This document shows positions 37,046-45,779 of a stretch of DNA of 64,000 bases, piece after piece; the stretch's first letter is position 1; each line of letters opens with the position of its first letter. Below the pieces are notes generated by a model. The model was not told where the DNA came from and did not search any database. It saw only the letters and a list, made by a program, of their open reading frames with translations. Origin of the DNA: UBA1731 sp045595285 (lineage in GTDB: Bacteria; Verrucomicrobiota; Kiritimatiellia; RFP12; UBA1067); the NCBI GenBank assembly GCA_045595285.1, contig JAZOAC010000135.1, forward strand, positions 26,546 to 90,545, in the 5' to 3' direction. The translations under genes were made by a program, and so were the position numbers.

Positions 37046-38185
37046 TCAGCCCCTCCCCCCTGCGCACGAAATTATCTCTTCCGCCGCAATGGCGAGCGGA
37101 TCTCCATCCGTCTGGAGATATCCCATCGCCATGTCAAGTCTCTTTGCCGCCTCATTGCGCAGCGATACGTCCGCAAGCCAACGCTCCAGCTGCAGCGCTA
37201 CCGCATCAGGCGTGAAATCTTCCTGCAGGAGCTCCGGCATGGGCGGTTCGAATCCACACTTCTCCGCCACTACATTGGCGAGCCCGACATGTTTCACGCC
37301 TTTTATCACACGCCTTGCGAACCATGCAAGAAACGGACCTACCGCATACACCAGCACAGTCGGACAGCGCACAAGCGCCGCCTCGAGCGTGGCTGTGCCG
37401 CTCGCAACCGCCGCACAGTCCGCAATACGAAGAAGATCACGGGCCTTCCCCTTCTGCAGTTCGATTGGCGGCAGCCCGTCAAACCTCCCCATGATGCGTC
37501 GTATCTCGCGCTCTGCCGCCGTATTTGCGGCTGGGATGCAGACGCGAAGAAAAAGCGGCTCAGAGCGCTTTTTGCCGACGAGCATCTTCAAGGCTTGAAG
37601 AAGACGTGGCAGTATGCGCTGTATCTCGCCAATGCGGGAGCCGGGAAGCAGCGCAATGGTCTTCATCCCCCTGACCATGTCTCCCGCCAAAGAAGTGGCG
37701 GACTGCTCCCGCTCGACGACCTTCACGAGAGGATGTCCGATAAACCTAGCGTCCAGACCGGTCCCGTCAAAAAGCTTCGGCTCAAAAGGGAAGAAGCAAA
37801 GAAGCTTTGTCAATGCGGCGGCAACCTTTGGAACACGTCCCCGGTGCCATGCCCATACCTGCGGACACACCATATGGACTGACGGTATCCCAAGCCCTTT
37901 GGCGAAGGCCCCCAACTTGAGATTGAGCCCGGGATAATCCACCGTGGCGACAACATCCGGACGCCATTCTCGTATAGCCCTCTTCATCGTGCGCGCAACG
38001 CCAAGAAAATAGAACAGTCTGCGCAGGACGGGCCAGAATCCCATCACGGCAAGATCCGCCGTCTTGAATCCGTAATCGCCGTAGCCGCGGATATCCGCAC
38101 CGGCCGCACGCAGATGCTCCGCAAGCCGTTCGGCATACAGAACACCGGACTCCTCTCCGGCCAACAGCAATACCTTAAATTTCAT
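37046..38185 (-). CDS. lpxB: Lipid-A-disaccharide synthase
   Basis: 379 residues. LpxB joins UDP-diacylglucosamine and lipid X into the lipid A disaccharide at the inner membrane. Visible family features are MKFKVLLLAGEESG at the start, YPGLNLKLGAFAKGLGI, HMVCPQVWAWHRGRVPK (the conserved P-Q-x-W-A-W), LLPGSRIGEIQRILP, and a C-terminal GTATLEAALVRCPTVLVY. The ATG at 38183-38185 matches the usual start; the longer frame upstream overlaps the promoter. TATAAT ends 7 bases before this ATG and there is no ribosome binding site, so a leaderless message is likely. It heads a two-gene unit with the Nudix gene. Confidence 0.95.
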   Translation of the reverse strand: MKFKVLLLAGEESGVLYAERLAEHLRAAGADIRGYGDYGFKTADLAVMGFWPVLRRLFYFLGVARTMKRAIREWRPDVVATVDYPGLNLKLGAFAKGLGIPSVHMVCPQVWAWHRGRVPKVAAALTKLLCFFPFEPKLFDGTGLDARFIGHPLVKVVEREQSATSLAGDMVRGMKTIALLPGSRIGEIQRILPRLLQALKMLVGKKRSEPLFLRVCIPAANTAAEREIRRIMGRFDGLPPIELQKGKARDLLRIADCAAVASGTATLEAALVRCPTVLVYAVGPFLAWFARRVIKGVKHVGLANVVAEKCGFEPPMPELLQEDFTPDAVALQLERWLADVSLRNEAAKRLDMAMGYLQTDGDPLAIAAEEIISCAGGRG

Positions 38186-38192
38186 CGCCGCA

Positions 38193-38198
38193 ATTATA
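38193..38198 (-). promoter_or_regulatory. Extended -10 box (TGTGGTATAAT) of lpxB
   Basis: Minus strand AATGTGGTATAATTGCGGCG followed at once by ATG. The 7-base spacing puts the transcription start on the start codon. Confidence 0.6.
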
Positions 38199-38222
38199 CC
38201 ACATTTCGCAATGCCGAAGACA

Positions 38223-38903
38223 CTATCCGTTGAAACACCCGCCCTGGTTGCGCTCAAATGCAAGACAGCATTTGAAACGGCCGCAGGTTCCGTTCATGAG
38301 TGACGGCAATGAATTCGACGTGCGCCTGTCCGGCGCCAGTTTGGACGGATAGCGTCTCTGCCAGCTGCAACAGCAGCAGACGCGTCCGCACGGTCCCAGA
38401 CCGCCTATTTCCGAGACCTCGTCGCGCGGTCCCATCGCCCAAAGGCTGACCTCGACGGCGAACTGGCGCCTCAGCGCTTCCTGCGCCGCCGAAAGGTCGA
38501 TCTTCAACTGATCCGCCGCATAGCGGAGAAAAAGCTTCTTTCTGCCGAATGAAAGCCTTGCGACTGGTATGCGAATGTCCGGCGCAGCATCCTTCGCGAA
38601 AGAGAGGAACGCGTTCCTCATGGCGGCGGCCAAGGTGTCATTCTCCGCCAACGTCTTCTCGTCCTGTTCGTCCAGAGGTCGAACGATGCGGAAACCGGGG
38701 ATCCTGTCACCATGAACGGACGGAACGTATGGTCTAACGCCGAACACCCTGCCTACATCCTCACCGTAGTCCAGTGCGACAATGAAACGTCCGCCTACGC
38801 CCTCCCCGACCACGCCTGAAGACACAAGCCGATCATCCACCCTGACGGTGAACACGCCCCTTTCTGGCATGAGCACCTGCGCTACGAGAATTTCACTTTC
38901 CAT
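38223..38903 (-). CDS. PSP1/RicT-like protein
   Basis: 226 residues. The PSP1 C-terminal domain is recognised from FGRKKLFLRYAADQLKIDLSAAQEALRR, GGLGPCGRVCCCCSW and LMNGTCGRFKCCLAFE. In Bacillus subtilis RicT (YaaT) the equivalent Cys residues help bind iron-sulfur clusters in a complex that affects RNase Y maturation and development; in this organism the role is unknown but the protein is a common housekeeping one. There are seven Cys in the two motifs here. It lies 31 bases after birA and before the lpxB promoter. Confidence 0.88.
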   Translation of the reverse strand: MESEILVAQVLMPERGVFTVRVDDRLVSSGVVGEGVGGRFIVALDYGEDVGRVFGVRPYVPSVHGDRIPGFRIVRPLDEQDEKTLAENDTLAAAMRNAFLSFAKDAAPDIRIPVARLSFGRKKLFLRYAADQLKIDLSAAQEALRRQFAVEVSLWAMGPRDEVSEIGGLGPCGRVCCCCSWQRRYPSKLAPDRRTSNSLPSLMNGTCGRFKCCLAFERNQGGCFNG

Positions 38904-38934
38904 CCGCCATTCTCCATCTTCTCAATCAGAGGCA

Positions 38935-39660
38935 TCATTGCATGACATGGGCTTCCCCTGCGGATATCGCCTCCCCCGCGACATCAAGCATCCCGTCACG
39001 CCGTATCCCGCCGCATCTGCCAGACGCAGGCTCGCCGTCATCATCAGTGCGACGCACTGCAACATGGAGCCCCTTCAGACAATCGAACTCCGTCAGACGC
39101 GGCAAAAGCGACGGAAAGCCAGCCATGCGCCATCGGGCAACATTCTCCGCAAGGACGGACAGAACCGCATCCCGTACATCATCGACATTCAGAGCCTCAC
39201 CGGTCTCAAGTCTCACAGATGTCGCACGGTCCGATATCTCGGGAGCAAAGACGGTCTGGTTGACGTTCACGCCGATACCGACAATGACACTGTCACCATT
39301 GCGTTCGCAGAGGATTCCGCAGATCTTGCGTCCGGCGACAAGGACATCATTTGGCCACTTGACCTTCACGCCGGAGCAGAGCGGATCCGCACCATTGGAA
39401 GTGAAGATTCCGCATACCGCCTCGGCGACGGAGAGCCCTGCGACCAGCGGGAGAGTCACGACCTCATGCGGCGGCATGTCGGCGACATCCACAACCGCGG
39501 ACATCATGAGATTCTCTCCCGGCGGAGAAAGCCATTTGTGGTCAAGCCGTCCACGACCGGCGGTCTGCATCCCCGCAGTAAAGACATCGCCCGGCTTTCC
39601 GCCGAGCGCATCCCTGTTTGTGGATTCCGTTACGGCGCTATGCCGTATCCGCCAGTCCAT
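38935..39660 (-). CDS. birA: Biotin--[acetyl-CoA-carboxylase] ligase
   Basis: 241 residues. BirA activates biotin with ATP and attaches it to a lysine of the carboxylase carrier protein. AGRGRLDHKWLSPPGENL contains the biotinyl-AMP loop (GRGR), and VKVKWPNDVLVAGRKICGIL contains the catalytic Lys-Trp-Pro-Asn-Asp block. GIGVNVNQ also fits. It starts directly with the catalytic domain and has no N-terminal helix-turn-helix, so it is the non-repressor (type I) form. It follows the GDSL gene by 11 bases. Confidence 0.92.
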   Translation of the reverse strand: MDWRIRHSAVTESTNRDALGGKPGDVFTAGMQTAGRGRLDHKWLSPPGENLMMSAVVDVADMPPHEVVTLPLVAGLSVAEAVCGIFTSNGADPLCSGVKVKWPNDVLVAGRKICGILCERNGDSVIVGIGVNVNQTVFAPEISDRATSVRLETGEALNVDDVRDAVLSVLAENVARWRMAGFPSLLPRLTEFDCLKGLHVAVRRTDDDGEPASGRCGGIRRDGMLDVAGEAISAGEAHVMQ

Positions 39661-39671
39661 ATCGATGGATC

Positions 39672-40451
39672 CTATTTGCCGATGATGGGTGCAAGCGCCT
39701 CCATCCAGATGTCGTATCCTGCGGCGGTCGGATGTATCTCATCGCGCATGATGGACTTCGGCACCCAGCCGGACGCATCGACAAGCCTGTCGTTGAAATC
39801 GATCCAGATGATCTTTCCGTCCTTTTCCGCAAACTGTTTGAGAAGCGCGTTAGTCTTGCTGTTTCGGACGCTTGCTTCCGCGTGGCGGACAGACTGAGCC
39901 GAATTGCCGCGCGGGAAGATCGGATGTAGGATGATCTTGGCGTTCGGCTGCTTTTCGCGGATCTTCGAGACGATCAGCTCGATGGCGCCGGCGACATTCT
40001 CCGGCTTCGAGGTCTTGGACGAATTGTTGTTCGTGCCGATCATGAGCACGATGCACTTCGCCTCGTAGCCGTCGAGTTCGCCGTGGGCGATGCGCCAGAG
40101 GACATGCTGCGTACGGTCTCCGCCGTAGCCGAGATTGAGGACCGTGCGGTTTGCGGTGAACTTCTTCCAGCTTTGGGGATGCTTCCACTCCCAGAAATGC
40201 ATGATGGAGTCTCCGAGAAGCACAACATCGACGGACTTGCCCCTGAACTTCTCAATCTCCATATGGCGGCTGAGAAAACGGTTCGCCCACCAGTGCGCAC
40301 CGAAAAGCCCCGGCTCGCGCTTCTTGTCTTTCGTCAGGTTTCCGACGCGGGATTCCGGCGTCGTCTCGACGGTCACGCCCGACTTGCCCTGTGCGCTTCC
40401 CGCAACCACAAATGCCGCAGCAACGGCAACGATCAATGTCTTCACGATCAT
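39672..40451 (-). CDS. Secreted SGNH/GDSL hydrolase (PAF acetylhydrolase-like)
   Basis: 259 residues with a signal peptide (MIVKTLIVAVAAAFVVAGSAQG). SGNH blocks are present in order: LLGDSIMHFW with Ser82, LNLGYGGDRTQ, MIGTNNNS and DEIHPTAAGY with Asp237 and His240. The type resembles the platelet-activating-factor acetylhydrolase subunits and many carbohydrate deacetylases; a deacetylase on glycans is a reasonable guess. AAAGGAGA precedes the ATG. A TATAAT at 40543-40548 gives a leader of about 85 bases. It leads a unit with birA and ricT. Confidence 0.88.
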   Translation of the reverse strand: MIVKTLIVAVAAAFVVAGSAQGKSGVTVETTPESRVGNLTKDKKREPGLFGAHWWANRFLSRHMEIEKFRGKSVDVVLLGDSIMHFWEWKHPQSWKKFTANRTVLNLGYGGDRTQHVLWRIAHGELDGYEAKCIVLMIGTNNNSSKTSKPENVAGAIELIVSKIREKQPNAKIILHPIFPRGNSAQSVRHAEASVRNSKTNALLKQFAEKDGKIIWIDFNDRLVDASGWVPKSIMRDEIHPTAAGYDIWMEALAPIIGK

Positions 40452-40542
40452 TTCTGACTGTCTCCTTTTTTGAAACCTCAATGTTATGCCGCCCTGATAA
40501 TTCTTCACACCATATGGGCAGCAATCTCTTGCTATGCCGCCA

Positions 40543-40548
40543 ATTATA
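40543..40548 (-). promoter_or_regulatory. -10 box (TATAAT) upstream of the GDSL gene
   Basis: Minus strand TAGTTGTGATATAATTGGCGG, with TG-A before the hexamer (extended -10). The leader to the ATG holds the AAAGGAGA ribosome binding site. Confidence 0.5.
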
Positions 40549-40617
40549 TCACAACTAGACTCCCCAAAGTCACTTAACTGCACAAAATACAGAGACGGCA
40601 AATGCCCGGCGGAATGG

Positions 40618-41574
40618 TCACACCTCCACCACGCCTTTCCTGTACGGACCGATCGTGGTAGCTGCTGCGGCGGCGCTGAGACCTGCGCCAAACCCGGCAA
40701 ACAGCACGGGGGTACGCACTGATTCCGTCAGTACGGCATCGATTCCATCTGCCATCGTGAGCGCCGCCGAACAGGAACCGGTGTTCGCATACTTCGCGCC
40801 GCTTCCGAAAACACGTTCCTTCAATCCAAGCGCATCCGAAAGCTGGCGCACCATGTACATGTTCGCCTGATGCGGCACAAATGCAGGGTCTGTCCCCACA
40901 AGAAGTTCAGATGACTGAATGAAGGACGCAAGAAATTTCCTGACAGGCCCGGCGACAAAGCGGAACACTCCAAAACCATCCATGTGAATGGATTCGCGGC
41001 AGCGAAGTGCGTCAGCACCGGAACCGTCCGTATGGAATCCGAAATCCCAGACACCATCGCCAGGCGCAAGCAGAGTGGCCGACGCGCCGTCACCCATCAC
41101 CGCAAGCGTATTCGGGTCGGTCCGATCCGTCCATGCACTCTGCACGTCGCCATCGACAAGCAGCACTTTCCTGTCCGTTGCGCGCACAAGCTGAGCGGCG
41201 GAGTAGAGTCCGTATATCCAGCCGCTGCACGCCATCGAAATGTCGTATGCTACCGTGCCGGTCGAGAGTCCAAGCTCATGCTGGAGACGGGAGGAAAGGG
41301 CCGGGAAGCGGTCGCGGTTCGAGAAACTCACCGCTATCACGCCGCCGACATCCGCAGGGTCTGTCCCCTCAAGCGCGCATTTCGTCGCCGGAAGCGCCAG
41401 ATCGATGACGTCCTGACCTTCTGCGGCGACACGCCTGGTCGTGAACCCGGTGGCCCTCACGATCCCTTCGGCCTTTTCGGCTCCGACCAGTCCCGCGAGT
41501 TCGGCAAGGCTGTCCACGGCGTTCGCCGGAACACCGCCAAACACTGCCTCGATATCAACGCCTTCAATTCTCAT
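40618..41574 (-). CDS. 3-oxoacyl-ACP synthase III-like ketosynthase
   Basis: 318 residues of the FabH fold. The catalytic triad is intact: Cys116 in ISMACSGWIYGL, His235 in FVPHQANMYMV, Asn264 in YANTGSCSAAL. FabH condenses acetyl-CoA or another starter with malonyl-ACP. The start ATG at 41572-41574 (MRIEGVDIEAVFG) overlaps the end of the upstream lipoprotein gene by 11 bases. No acpP, fabD or fabG is next to it, so it is not in a standard fatty-acid cluster. Its coupling to a DUF3261-like lipoprotein gene suggests a role in a special acyl or polyene product, which is an inference. Confidence 0.85.
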   Translation of the reverse strand: MRIEGVDIEAVFGGVPANAVDSLAELAGLVGAEKAEGIVRATGFTTRRVAAEGQDVIDLALPATKCALEGTDPADVGGVIAVSFSNRDRFPALSSRLQHELGLSTGTVAYDISMACSGWIYGLYSAAQLVRATDRKVLLVDGDVQSAWTDRTDPNTLAVMGDGASATLLAPGDGVWDFGFHTDGSGADALRCRESIHMDGFGVFRFVAGPVRKFLASFIQSSELLVGTDPAFVPHQANMYMVRQLSDALGLKERVFGSGAKYANTGSCSAALTMADGIDAVLTESVRTPVLFAGFGAGLSAAAAATTIGPYRKGVVEV

Positions 41575-42115
41575 GCGACACCGTCTTGACAGTAAACTCA
41601 TACCCATACACCGCATTGCGGAAGTACACGTCGCCGCCGGGGAGAATCTGGCGCACGGACTGGAGTTCGCCCCGCTTCACGTCAAATACCGTGCGCCGTT
41701 TCCCGTCTGCTGTTTCATCGACGCGATACCCGTCGCCCAATGCCTTTGCGAGCGCATCGGTCGGCAAGGTGACAAGCGCAATATCGAAAATCACGTATTC
41801 GGGATCGAGCGAGGACGGCAGCTGCGGAGCGCGTTCCCAACGGATTGTCCGGGGCTTCGCTATCGTGAGCGTTGCGAGACGCATCTGCGGCGCAAGGAGA
41901 ACAGCCGTCAACTTTTCTCCGTTTCCCTTGAGGACACATTCCGCGGCGAACGCCTCATCCTTCCATGCGCCGTTCACGGACTGGACCGTCACGCCCTTCA
42001 CGCCTGCAAGCAGAGCCTCGGCGATATCCGGATTGTCGGGGTCCTCCCGCACGACCACAGTCGCACAGCCGCAGCAAAGTGCCAGAAGCGCGCATACGCT
42101 CAACAACCGGCGCAT
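41564..42115 (-). CDS. Putative lipoprotein, DUF3261-like
   Basis: 183 residues. MRRLLSVCALLALCCGCAT is a lipoprotein signal with lipobox CCGC. The mature part has LTIAKPRTIRWERAPQLPSSLDPEYVIFDIALVTLP, which resembles the conserved core of DUF3261 lipoproteins (x-LP-x-x-x-x-P-E-x-x-x-x-D-I) that I know from aryl-polyene gene clusters. It is probably anchored to the outer membrane. The frame is open upstream, but that part overlaps the cytochrome gene, so the lipoprotein ATG was chosen. It sits 5 bases after the cytochrome gene and overlaps the ketosynthase start. The family match is by eye and needs a profile search. Confidence 0.6.
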   Translation of the reverse strand: MRRLLSVCALLALCCGCATVVVREDPDNPDIAEALLAGVKGVTVQSVNGAWKDEAFAAECVLKGNGEKLTAVLLAPQMRLATLTIAKPRTIRWERAPQLPSSLDPEYVIFDIALVTLPTDALAKALGDGYRVDETADGKRRTVFDVKRGELQSVRQILPGGDVYFRNAVYGYEFTVKTVSHEN

Positions 42116-42120
42116 ACCGT

Positions 42121-43950
42121 TCACACCCGCTTTCTGACGGCGATCAGGCACACGGCGAACGACACTGCGACGAACGCCAGCGCGCAAATCCTGTGCGCCC
42201 AGAGAAGAAACTCCTGTCCGTCGCTTCCGAACACCGACATCATCGGCATCACGGCGGTGAACACCGTTGCGGCGGCGAGCACCAGCCAGAACGTCCACGC
42301 CACGGCCGACACAGGACACGCCGTACGGTCACCGTGCCGAAGGACCGCCATCACCGCAACCGCCGCCGCCAAAGCGCCGCCCGCGACCATGTGGAGCATC
42401 AGCCACCACCAGGTCATTCCGCCGAAATACCAGCCCGCTACTCCAGACGCGGCAAGGTAGAGAGCGGCAAGTACGAATCCGGCATCGACGATCCACTTGA
42501 ATGCGCCCCAGAGGAAATGCGTGGTGGAACCGGAAACCTTTGAGGAGACTCGGTTTATCGCATGTGCGGCGCCTGCGGCGACAAATAGGCAGAGAAGCGC
42601 AAACACGCACCAGAGCACAACCTTGAACATCGGCCTTCCAAGGAAAGCAAGGTTGAATGCGCTGAAATACACAGGGTCGTCGTATCCATCGAAGAAATCG
42701 CTCTTGATTGAATGGCACGCGGCGCAACGGTCAGGAGCGGCGCCCCTCGCCATGCGTGCGGGCTTCACGTCATGGGCGAACGCCCAATACACGTAATTCG
42801 ATCCCTCTAGCGCGGCACGACGGCAAAGCTCAACCTGTCCTTCGGCATTCTTGCGGACGAACGGCTCCTCGATGAACGGAAGATCCGTCGCCCACTGCGC
42901 ACGGCCGTAGATGCCGATGCGGTTGGCGCGCATTGTACGGATCTGGGCGCGCCTGCCATCCTTCGTGACACCTGAATGGCAGACGGCGCAGGAAAGCTTC
43001 TTGAAGTGCACAAGCGGGATTCCGGCGTGATCCGGCTTCGGTCCCTCGCCATTCTTGTCCATGTGGCAGGATGCGCAGCTCTTCGTCTCAACGCGATGCT
43101 TCATGCCGTTCTGGTGGCAGTCGACGCAGCGCATTCCGCGCTGAAGATGCACGTCAACGGTCATCCCCTTCGAACCGGCGCCGGCCTCGGCGACGGAATG
43201 GCACGCAAGGCAGTTCTCGTTTCTGGGCTTGCCCACGCGGAACGTTGCACGGCCCTTGTCGTCGTACTTCGCCGGTTCATACGTGATGTTCTCAGGAACC
43301 TTGAAGAGATGGTCGTCAGGGTTTTCGGCGATGTGCGGATCCCAAGCGGCGTCAAGACGCTCGTTCATGCCGTCCACGCGCGCATATCCAGCCGCGGCGA
43401 TGGCGGCGCCGCTCCAGTTCTCGCGCAGGACCTGCTTTGCCCATTCGCTCACATCGTAGTCATCCTGCGAATGGCAGGCAAGACAGTTCATTTCAAGCGC
43501 ACCGGTCACGAACCAGCGCTGACGGTCACCAGCCGCCTCGGACATTGCGACAGGGCACGAGGCGAGTCCACCGCCTGGGAACGCCCAACCAAAAGTCTTC
43601 GTCCATTCCCAGGCCGAAAGTCCACCGCGGTCGGCAAGCGAGACCGTGCGGCAGGCACCGTTTGTGGAGCAGAGGAACCAAGGTTCGCGGTTCACCTTGT
43701 TCACCACGTCGTTAGTGCCGCCGGAGCGGAAGTGCGATCCGCCGCGCATCTTACCGACATCATGGCACTGCGCACAGGTCTTCTCCTGCGACATGGCAGC
43801 GGGCATGCGCGCGCGAACGGACACTTTGTCCCCTTCGCGGTCCACAGGCACAAAACGATGCACGGGTACCGTACGGCCCCCGTTGAACTCACTGGCCAGT
43901 GCTGCAAGCGAAAAGGCCAGCGCTGTCAAAAACGCTGATGTACTCTTCAT
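42121..43950 (-). CDS. Seven-haem cytochrome c fused to a multi-helix membrane domain
   Basis: 609 residues with a signal peptide (to about LAALASE). Seven CXXCH haem-c sites lie at about 59, 156, 247, 275, 292, 321 and 409. From about 441 onward there are five hydrophobic helices; His463, His520 and His586 lie in or near helices and could hold b-type haems. The periplasmic haem part and membrane part in one chain suggest a quinol- or quinone-linked redox protein. It does not match a named reductase that I can be sure of. The promoter is at 43989 with a leader of about 32 bases. It is the first gene of a unit with the lipoprotein and ketosynthase genes. Confidence 0.8.
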   Translation of the reverse strand: MKSTSAFLTALAFSLAALASEFNGGRTVPVHRFVPVDREGDKVSVRARMPAAMSQEKTCAQCHDVGKMRGGSHFRSGGTNDVVNKVNREPWFLCSTNGACRTVSLADRGGLSAWEWTKTFGWAFPGGGLASCPVAMSEAAGDRQRWFVTGALEMNCLACHSQDDYDVSEWAKQVLRENWSGAAIAAAGYARVDGMNERLDAAWDPHIAENPDDHLFKVPENITYEPAKYDDKGRATFRVGKPRNENCLACHSVAEAGAGSKGMTVDVHLQRGMRCVDCHQNGMKHRVETKSCASCHMDKNGEGPKPDHAGIPLVHFKKLSCAVCHSGVTKDGRRAQIRTMRANRIGIYGRAQWATDLPFIEEPFVRKNAEGQVELCRRAALEGSNYVYWAFAHDVKPARMARGAAPDRCAACHSIKSDFFDGYDDPVYFSAFNLAFLGRPMFKVVLWCVFALLCLFVAAGAAHAINRVSSKVSGSTTHFLWGAFKWIVDAGFVLAALYLAASGVAGWYFGGMTWWWLMLHMVAGGALAAAVAVMAVLRHGDRTACPVSAVAWTFWLVLAAATVFTAVMPMMSVFGSDGQEFLLWAHRICALAFVAVSFAVCLIAVRKRV

Positions 43951-43988
43951 AAAACGGAAAATGGAATACCTGTCATGAAATGATGGAG

Positions 43989-43994
43989 ATTATA
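43989..43994 (-). promoter_or_regulatory. Extended -10 box (TATGGTATAAT) of the cytochrome gene
   Basis: Minus strand GAATTATGGTATAATCTCC, with TG one base before TATAAT. No good -35 is seen. Confidence 0.55.
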
Positions 43995-44275
43995 CCATAA
44001 TTCACCGATTCTCCATTGGACAATCTGGATGATTCATGACACAAGGCAACACCTCCCCATAACGTCTCGAAATCGCGCAGGTGAGCATGTAGCCCTTTCC
44101 TACACTTTCTACACTTCTTGCCTGCAACTTGATTTAAATTTAGATTTTTGCTTTCGCTACTTGGAGTTTTGGAGATTCGGTGTTTAGGAGAGTTTTCAGA
44201 ATCTATTCTCCCTATCTTCCAGTCTCCAAATCTCCCGGAGATTCGCCCGCGCCTCTGCCTATCCTTCGCCACCGG
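43995..44275. other. Intergenic stretch between holB and the cytochrome promoter
   Basis: About 280 bases without a credible gene; a 99-codon minus-strand frame (43973-44272) has no family resemblance and poor codon use. It contains a short perfect palindrome AATCTCCCGGAGATT at 44229-44243 just past the holB stop and related GGAGATT pieces near 44170, which could form a hairpin in the holB 3' end. No U-run typical of an intrinsic terminator follows clearly. Confidence 0.4.
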
Positions 44276-45157
44276 TCAGAATCGGGTGCGGTCCATGAAG
44301 AACGACAGGACGGCAAGTTCGTTCATGTTGCGGTCGAAGGAGCGAGCCATGTCCTCGACCGCCTCGACGTTGCGGAACGCCGAAAAACCGGGATCCTCAC
44401 GCATTCGCTTCGCGAAGAAATCCATGAGAGTGAACAGGAAATCCCGACGGTATTCGCGATATCGGGATGATATCAGCGCATCCTCCTCGCTGTCGGAAAG
44501 TTCGGCGCCATCCTGGGCCGATGCCGTCAACTCCGAAGAGACCTCCTTCTCGGCCTGCTTCTTCAGGGATTCCAGTACGTCGGCAAGTCGCTCGGCCGCA
44601 ATGGCCTTTTTGACAAGACCCGCCGCCGTAGCGTCGGCGAGATCGGGGTCGGACAGGATGCCGAGCACATTCGTGCGCCACGGATCTCCGAGTTGATGCT
44701 CATGCGCATCCGGAAGGTCTATCCGCTGGCAGCGGGAGACTATCGTCGGCAGGAGCTGTTCGGGCGCATCGGTGAGCAGAAGAAACACTGCCTTGGACGG
44801 AGGCTCCTCGAGCGTCTTGAGAAACGCATTCGCTCCGGCGGCGTTGAGCCGGTCCGCTCCGACAAGCACACCGACCTTCCATCCGCCCGCAAACGACGTC
44901 TGCGACATCGGATCGATGAACTTGGTGTGCACGGACTCCACGGACACAATGCGAGTCTTCTTCTCCGGATAGAGCCAGTGGATGTCCGGATGCGTCTTGA
45001 AATTCTCTTCCGGAACGCCGGGGAAGAGATCCCTCAGCACAGCCATCGCAAGGTCACGCGCCATGCCGCGGATTCCGCCGACGACAAGATATCCGTGCGC
45101 CGGTCTGCCGTCCGCAATGGCTTTGGCTATCAGAGCATGGGCTGAATCGAGTTCCAT
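44276..45157 (-). CDS. holB: DNA polymerase III delta-prime subunit
   Basis: 293 residues. It is a clamp-loader subunit, recognised from the small AAA+ core: GYLVVGGIRGMARDLAM at the nucleotide site, RIVSVESVHTKFIDPMSQTSFAGGWKVGVLVGADRLNAAGANAFLKTLEEPP and the SRC motif in TIVSRCQRIDLP. The Walker A is degenerate, as in delta-prime. The N-terminal zinc-binding Cys are missing, a common variant. Its start overlaps the end of tmk by 28 bases; tmk-holB is a classic gene pair, which supports the assignment. No ribosome binding site is obvious because of the overlap. Confidence 0.88.
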   Translation of the reverse strand: MELDSAHALIAKAIADGRPAHGYLVVGGIRGMARDLAMAVLRDLFPGVPEENFKTHPDIHWLYPEKKTRIVSVESVHTKFIDPMSQTSFAGGWKVGVLVGADRLNAAGANAFLKTLEEPPSKAVFLLLTDAPEQLLPTIVSRCQRIDLPDAHEHQLGDPWRTNVLGILSDPDLADATAAGLVKKAIAAERLADVLESLKKQAEKEVSSELTASAQDGAELSDSEEDALISSRYREYRRDFLFTLMDFFAKRMREDPGFSAFRNVEAVEDMARSFDRNMNELAVLSFFMDRTRF

Positions 45158-45768
45158 ACGGCCTCTCCAACCTCCTCAACTCCGCCATCTGCCTGGATCA
45201 CCGAAAACCGCTCCGGCTCTGCGGCGGCAAGTTCCAGAAAGCCCCGCCTGAGCCTGAAATGAAAATCGTCGCCCGCCTTCTCCATGCGATCGGCTCCGGT
45301 GTTGGTCGCCGCCTCGCGCGCACGCATGCGCTTTGCGGAAACCTCAGGCGAGACATTCAGCAGAATCGTCCTGTCCGGCGCAAGTCCGCCCGTTGCAAAC
45401 GAATTGATCCGCCTGAGCTCATCGAGGTCCAGACCGCGTCCATACCCCTGATAGGCGAAGGTTGAGTCGGCGAAGCGGTCGCACAGCACCCATGTGCCGG
45501 ACTCGAGAGCGGGACGTATCACGCCCTCGACGACCTGCGCTCGGCTGGCGAGAAAGAGAAGCGTCTCGGCTCGCGAATTCGGCGGATCGTCCGACTCCTC
45601 GCGAACGAGGGTTCGTATCTTCTCGGCAAGCGCGGTTCCGCCCGGTTCACGAGTAAGCAGAACCTCCTTGCCGGCCGCGCGCAGACGGTCCGCAAGCAGA
45701 CGGATCTGAGTGGATTTTCCGCACCCTTCTCCGCCCTCAAACGTAATGAACCGTCCTGCCGCAGCCAT
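45130..45768 (-). CDS. tmk: Thymidylate kinase
   Basis: 212 residues. It phosphorylates dTMP to dTDP. The P-loop FEGGEGCGKST is near residues 9-19, followed by LTREPGGT, CDRFADSTFAYQGYGRGLD with the catalytic DR motif, and PDRTILLNVSPE. The lid region (RMRAREAATNTGADRMEK) is basic. ATG at 45766-45768 was chosen as it gives the normal N terminus MAAAGRFITFEGGEG; the upstream open frame overlaps lysS. It lies 11 bases after lysS and overlaps holB. Confidence 0.95.
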   Translation of the reverse strand: MAAAGRFITFEGGEGCGKSTQIRLLADRLRAAGKEVLLTREPGGTALAEKIRTLVREESDDPPNSRAETLLFLASRAQVVEGVIRPALESGTWVLCDRFADSTFAYQGYGRGLDLDELRRINSFATGGLAPDRTILLNVSPEVSAKRMRAREAATNTGADRMEKAGDDFHFRLRRGFLELAAAEPERFSVIQADGGVEEVGEAVWNSIQPML

Positions 45769-45779
45769 GACTCCGCGCC

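Noticed and set aside
43973..44272. 99-codon minus-strand frame between holB and the cytochrome gene
   Set aside because: No ribosome binding site, no family resemblance; it overlaps a promoter and palindromes.
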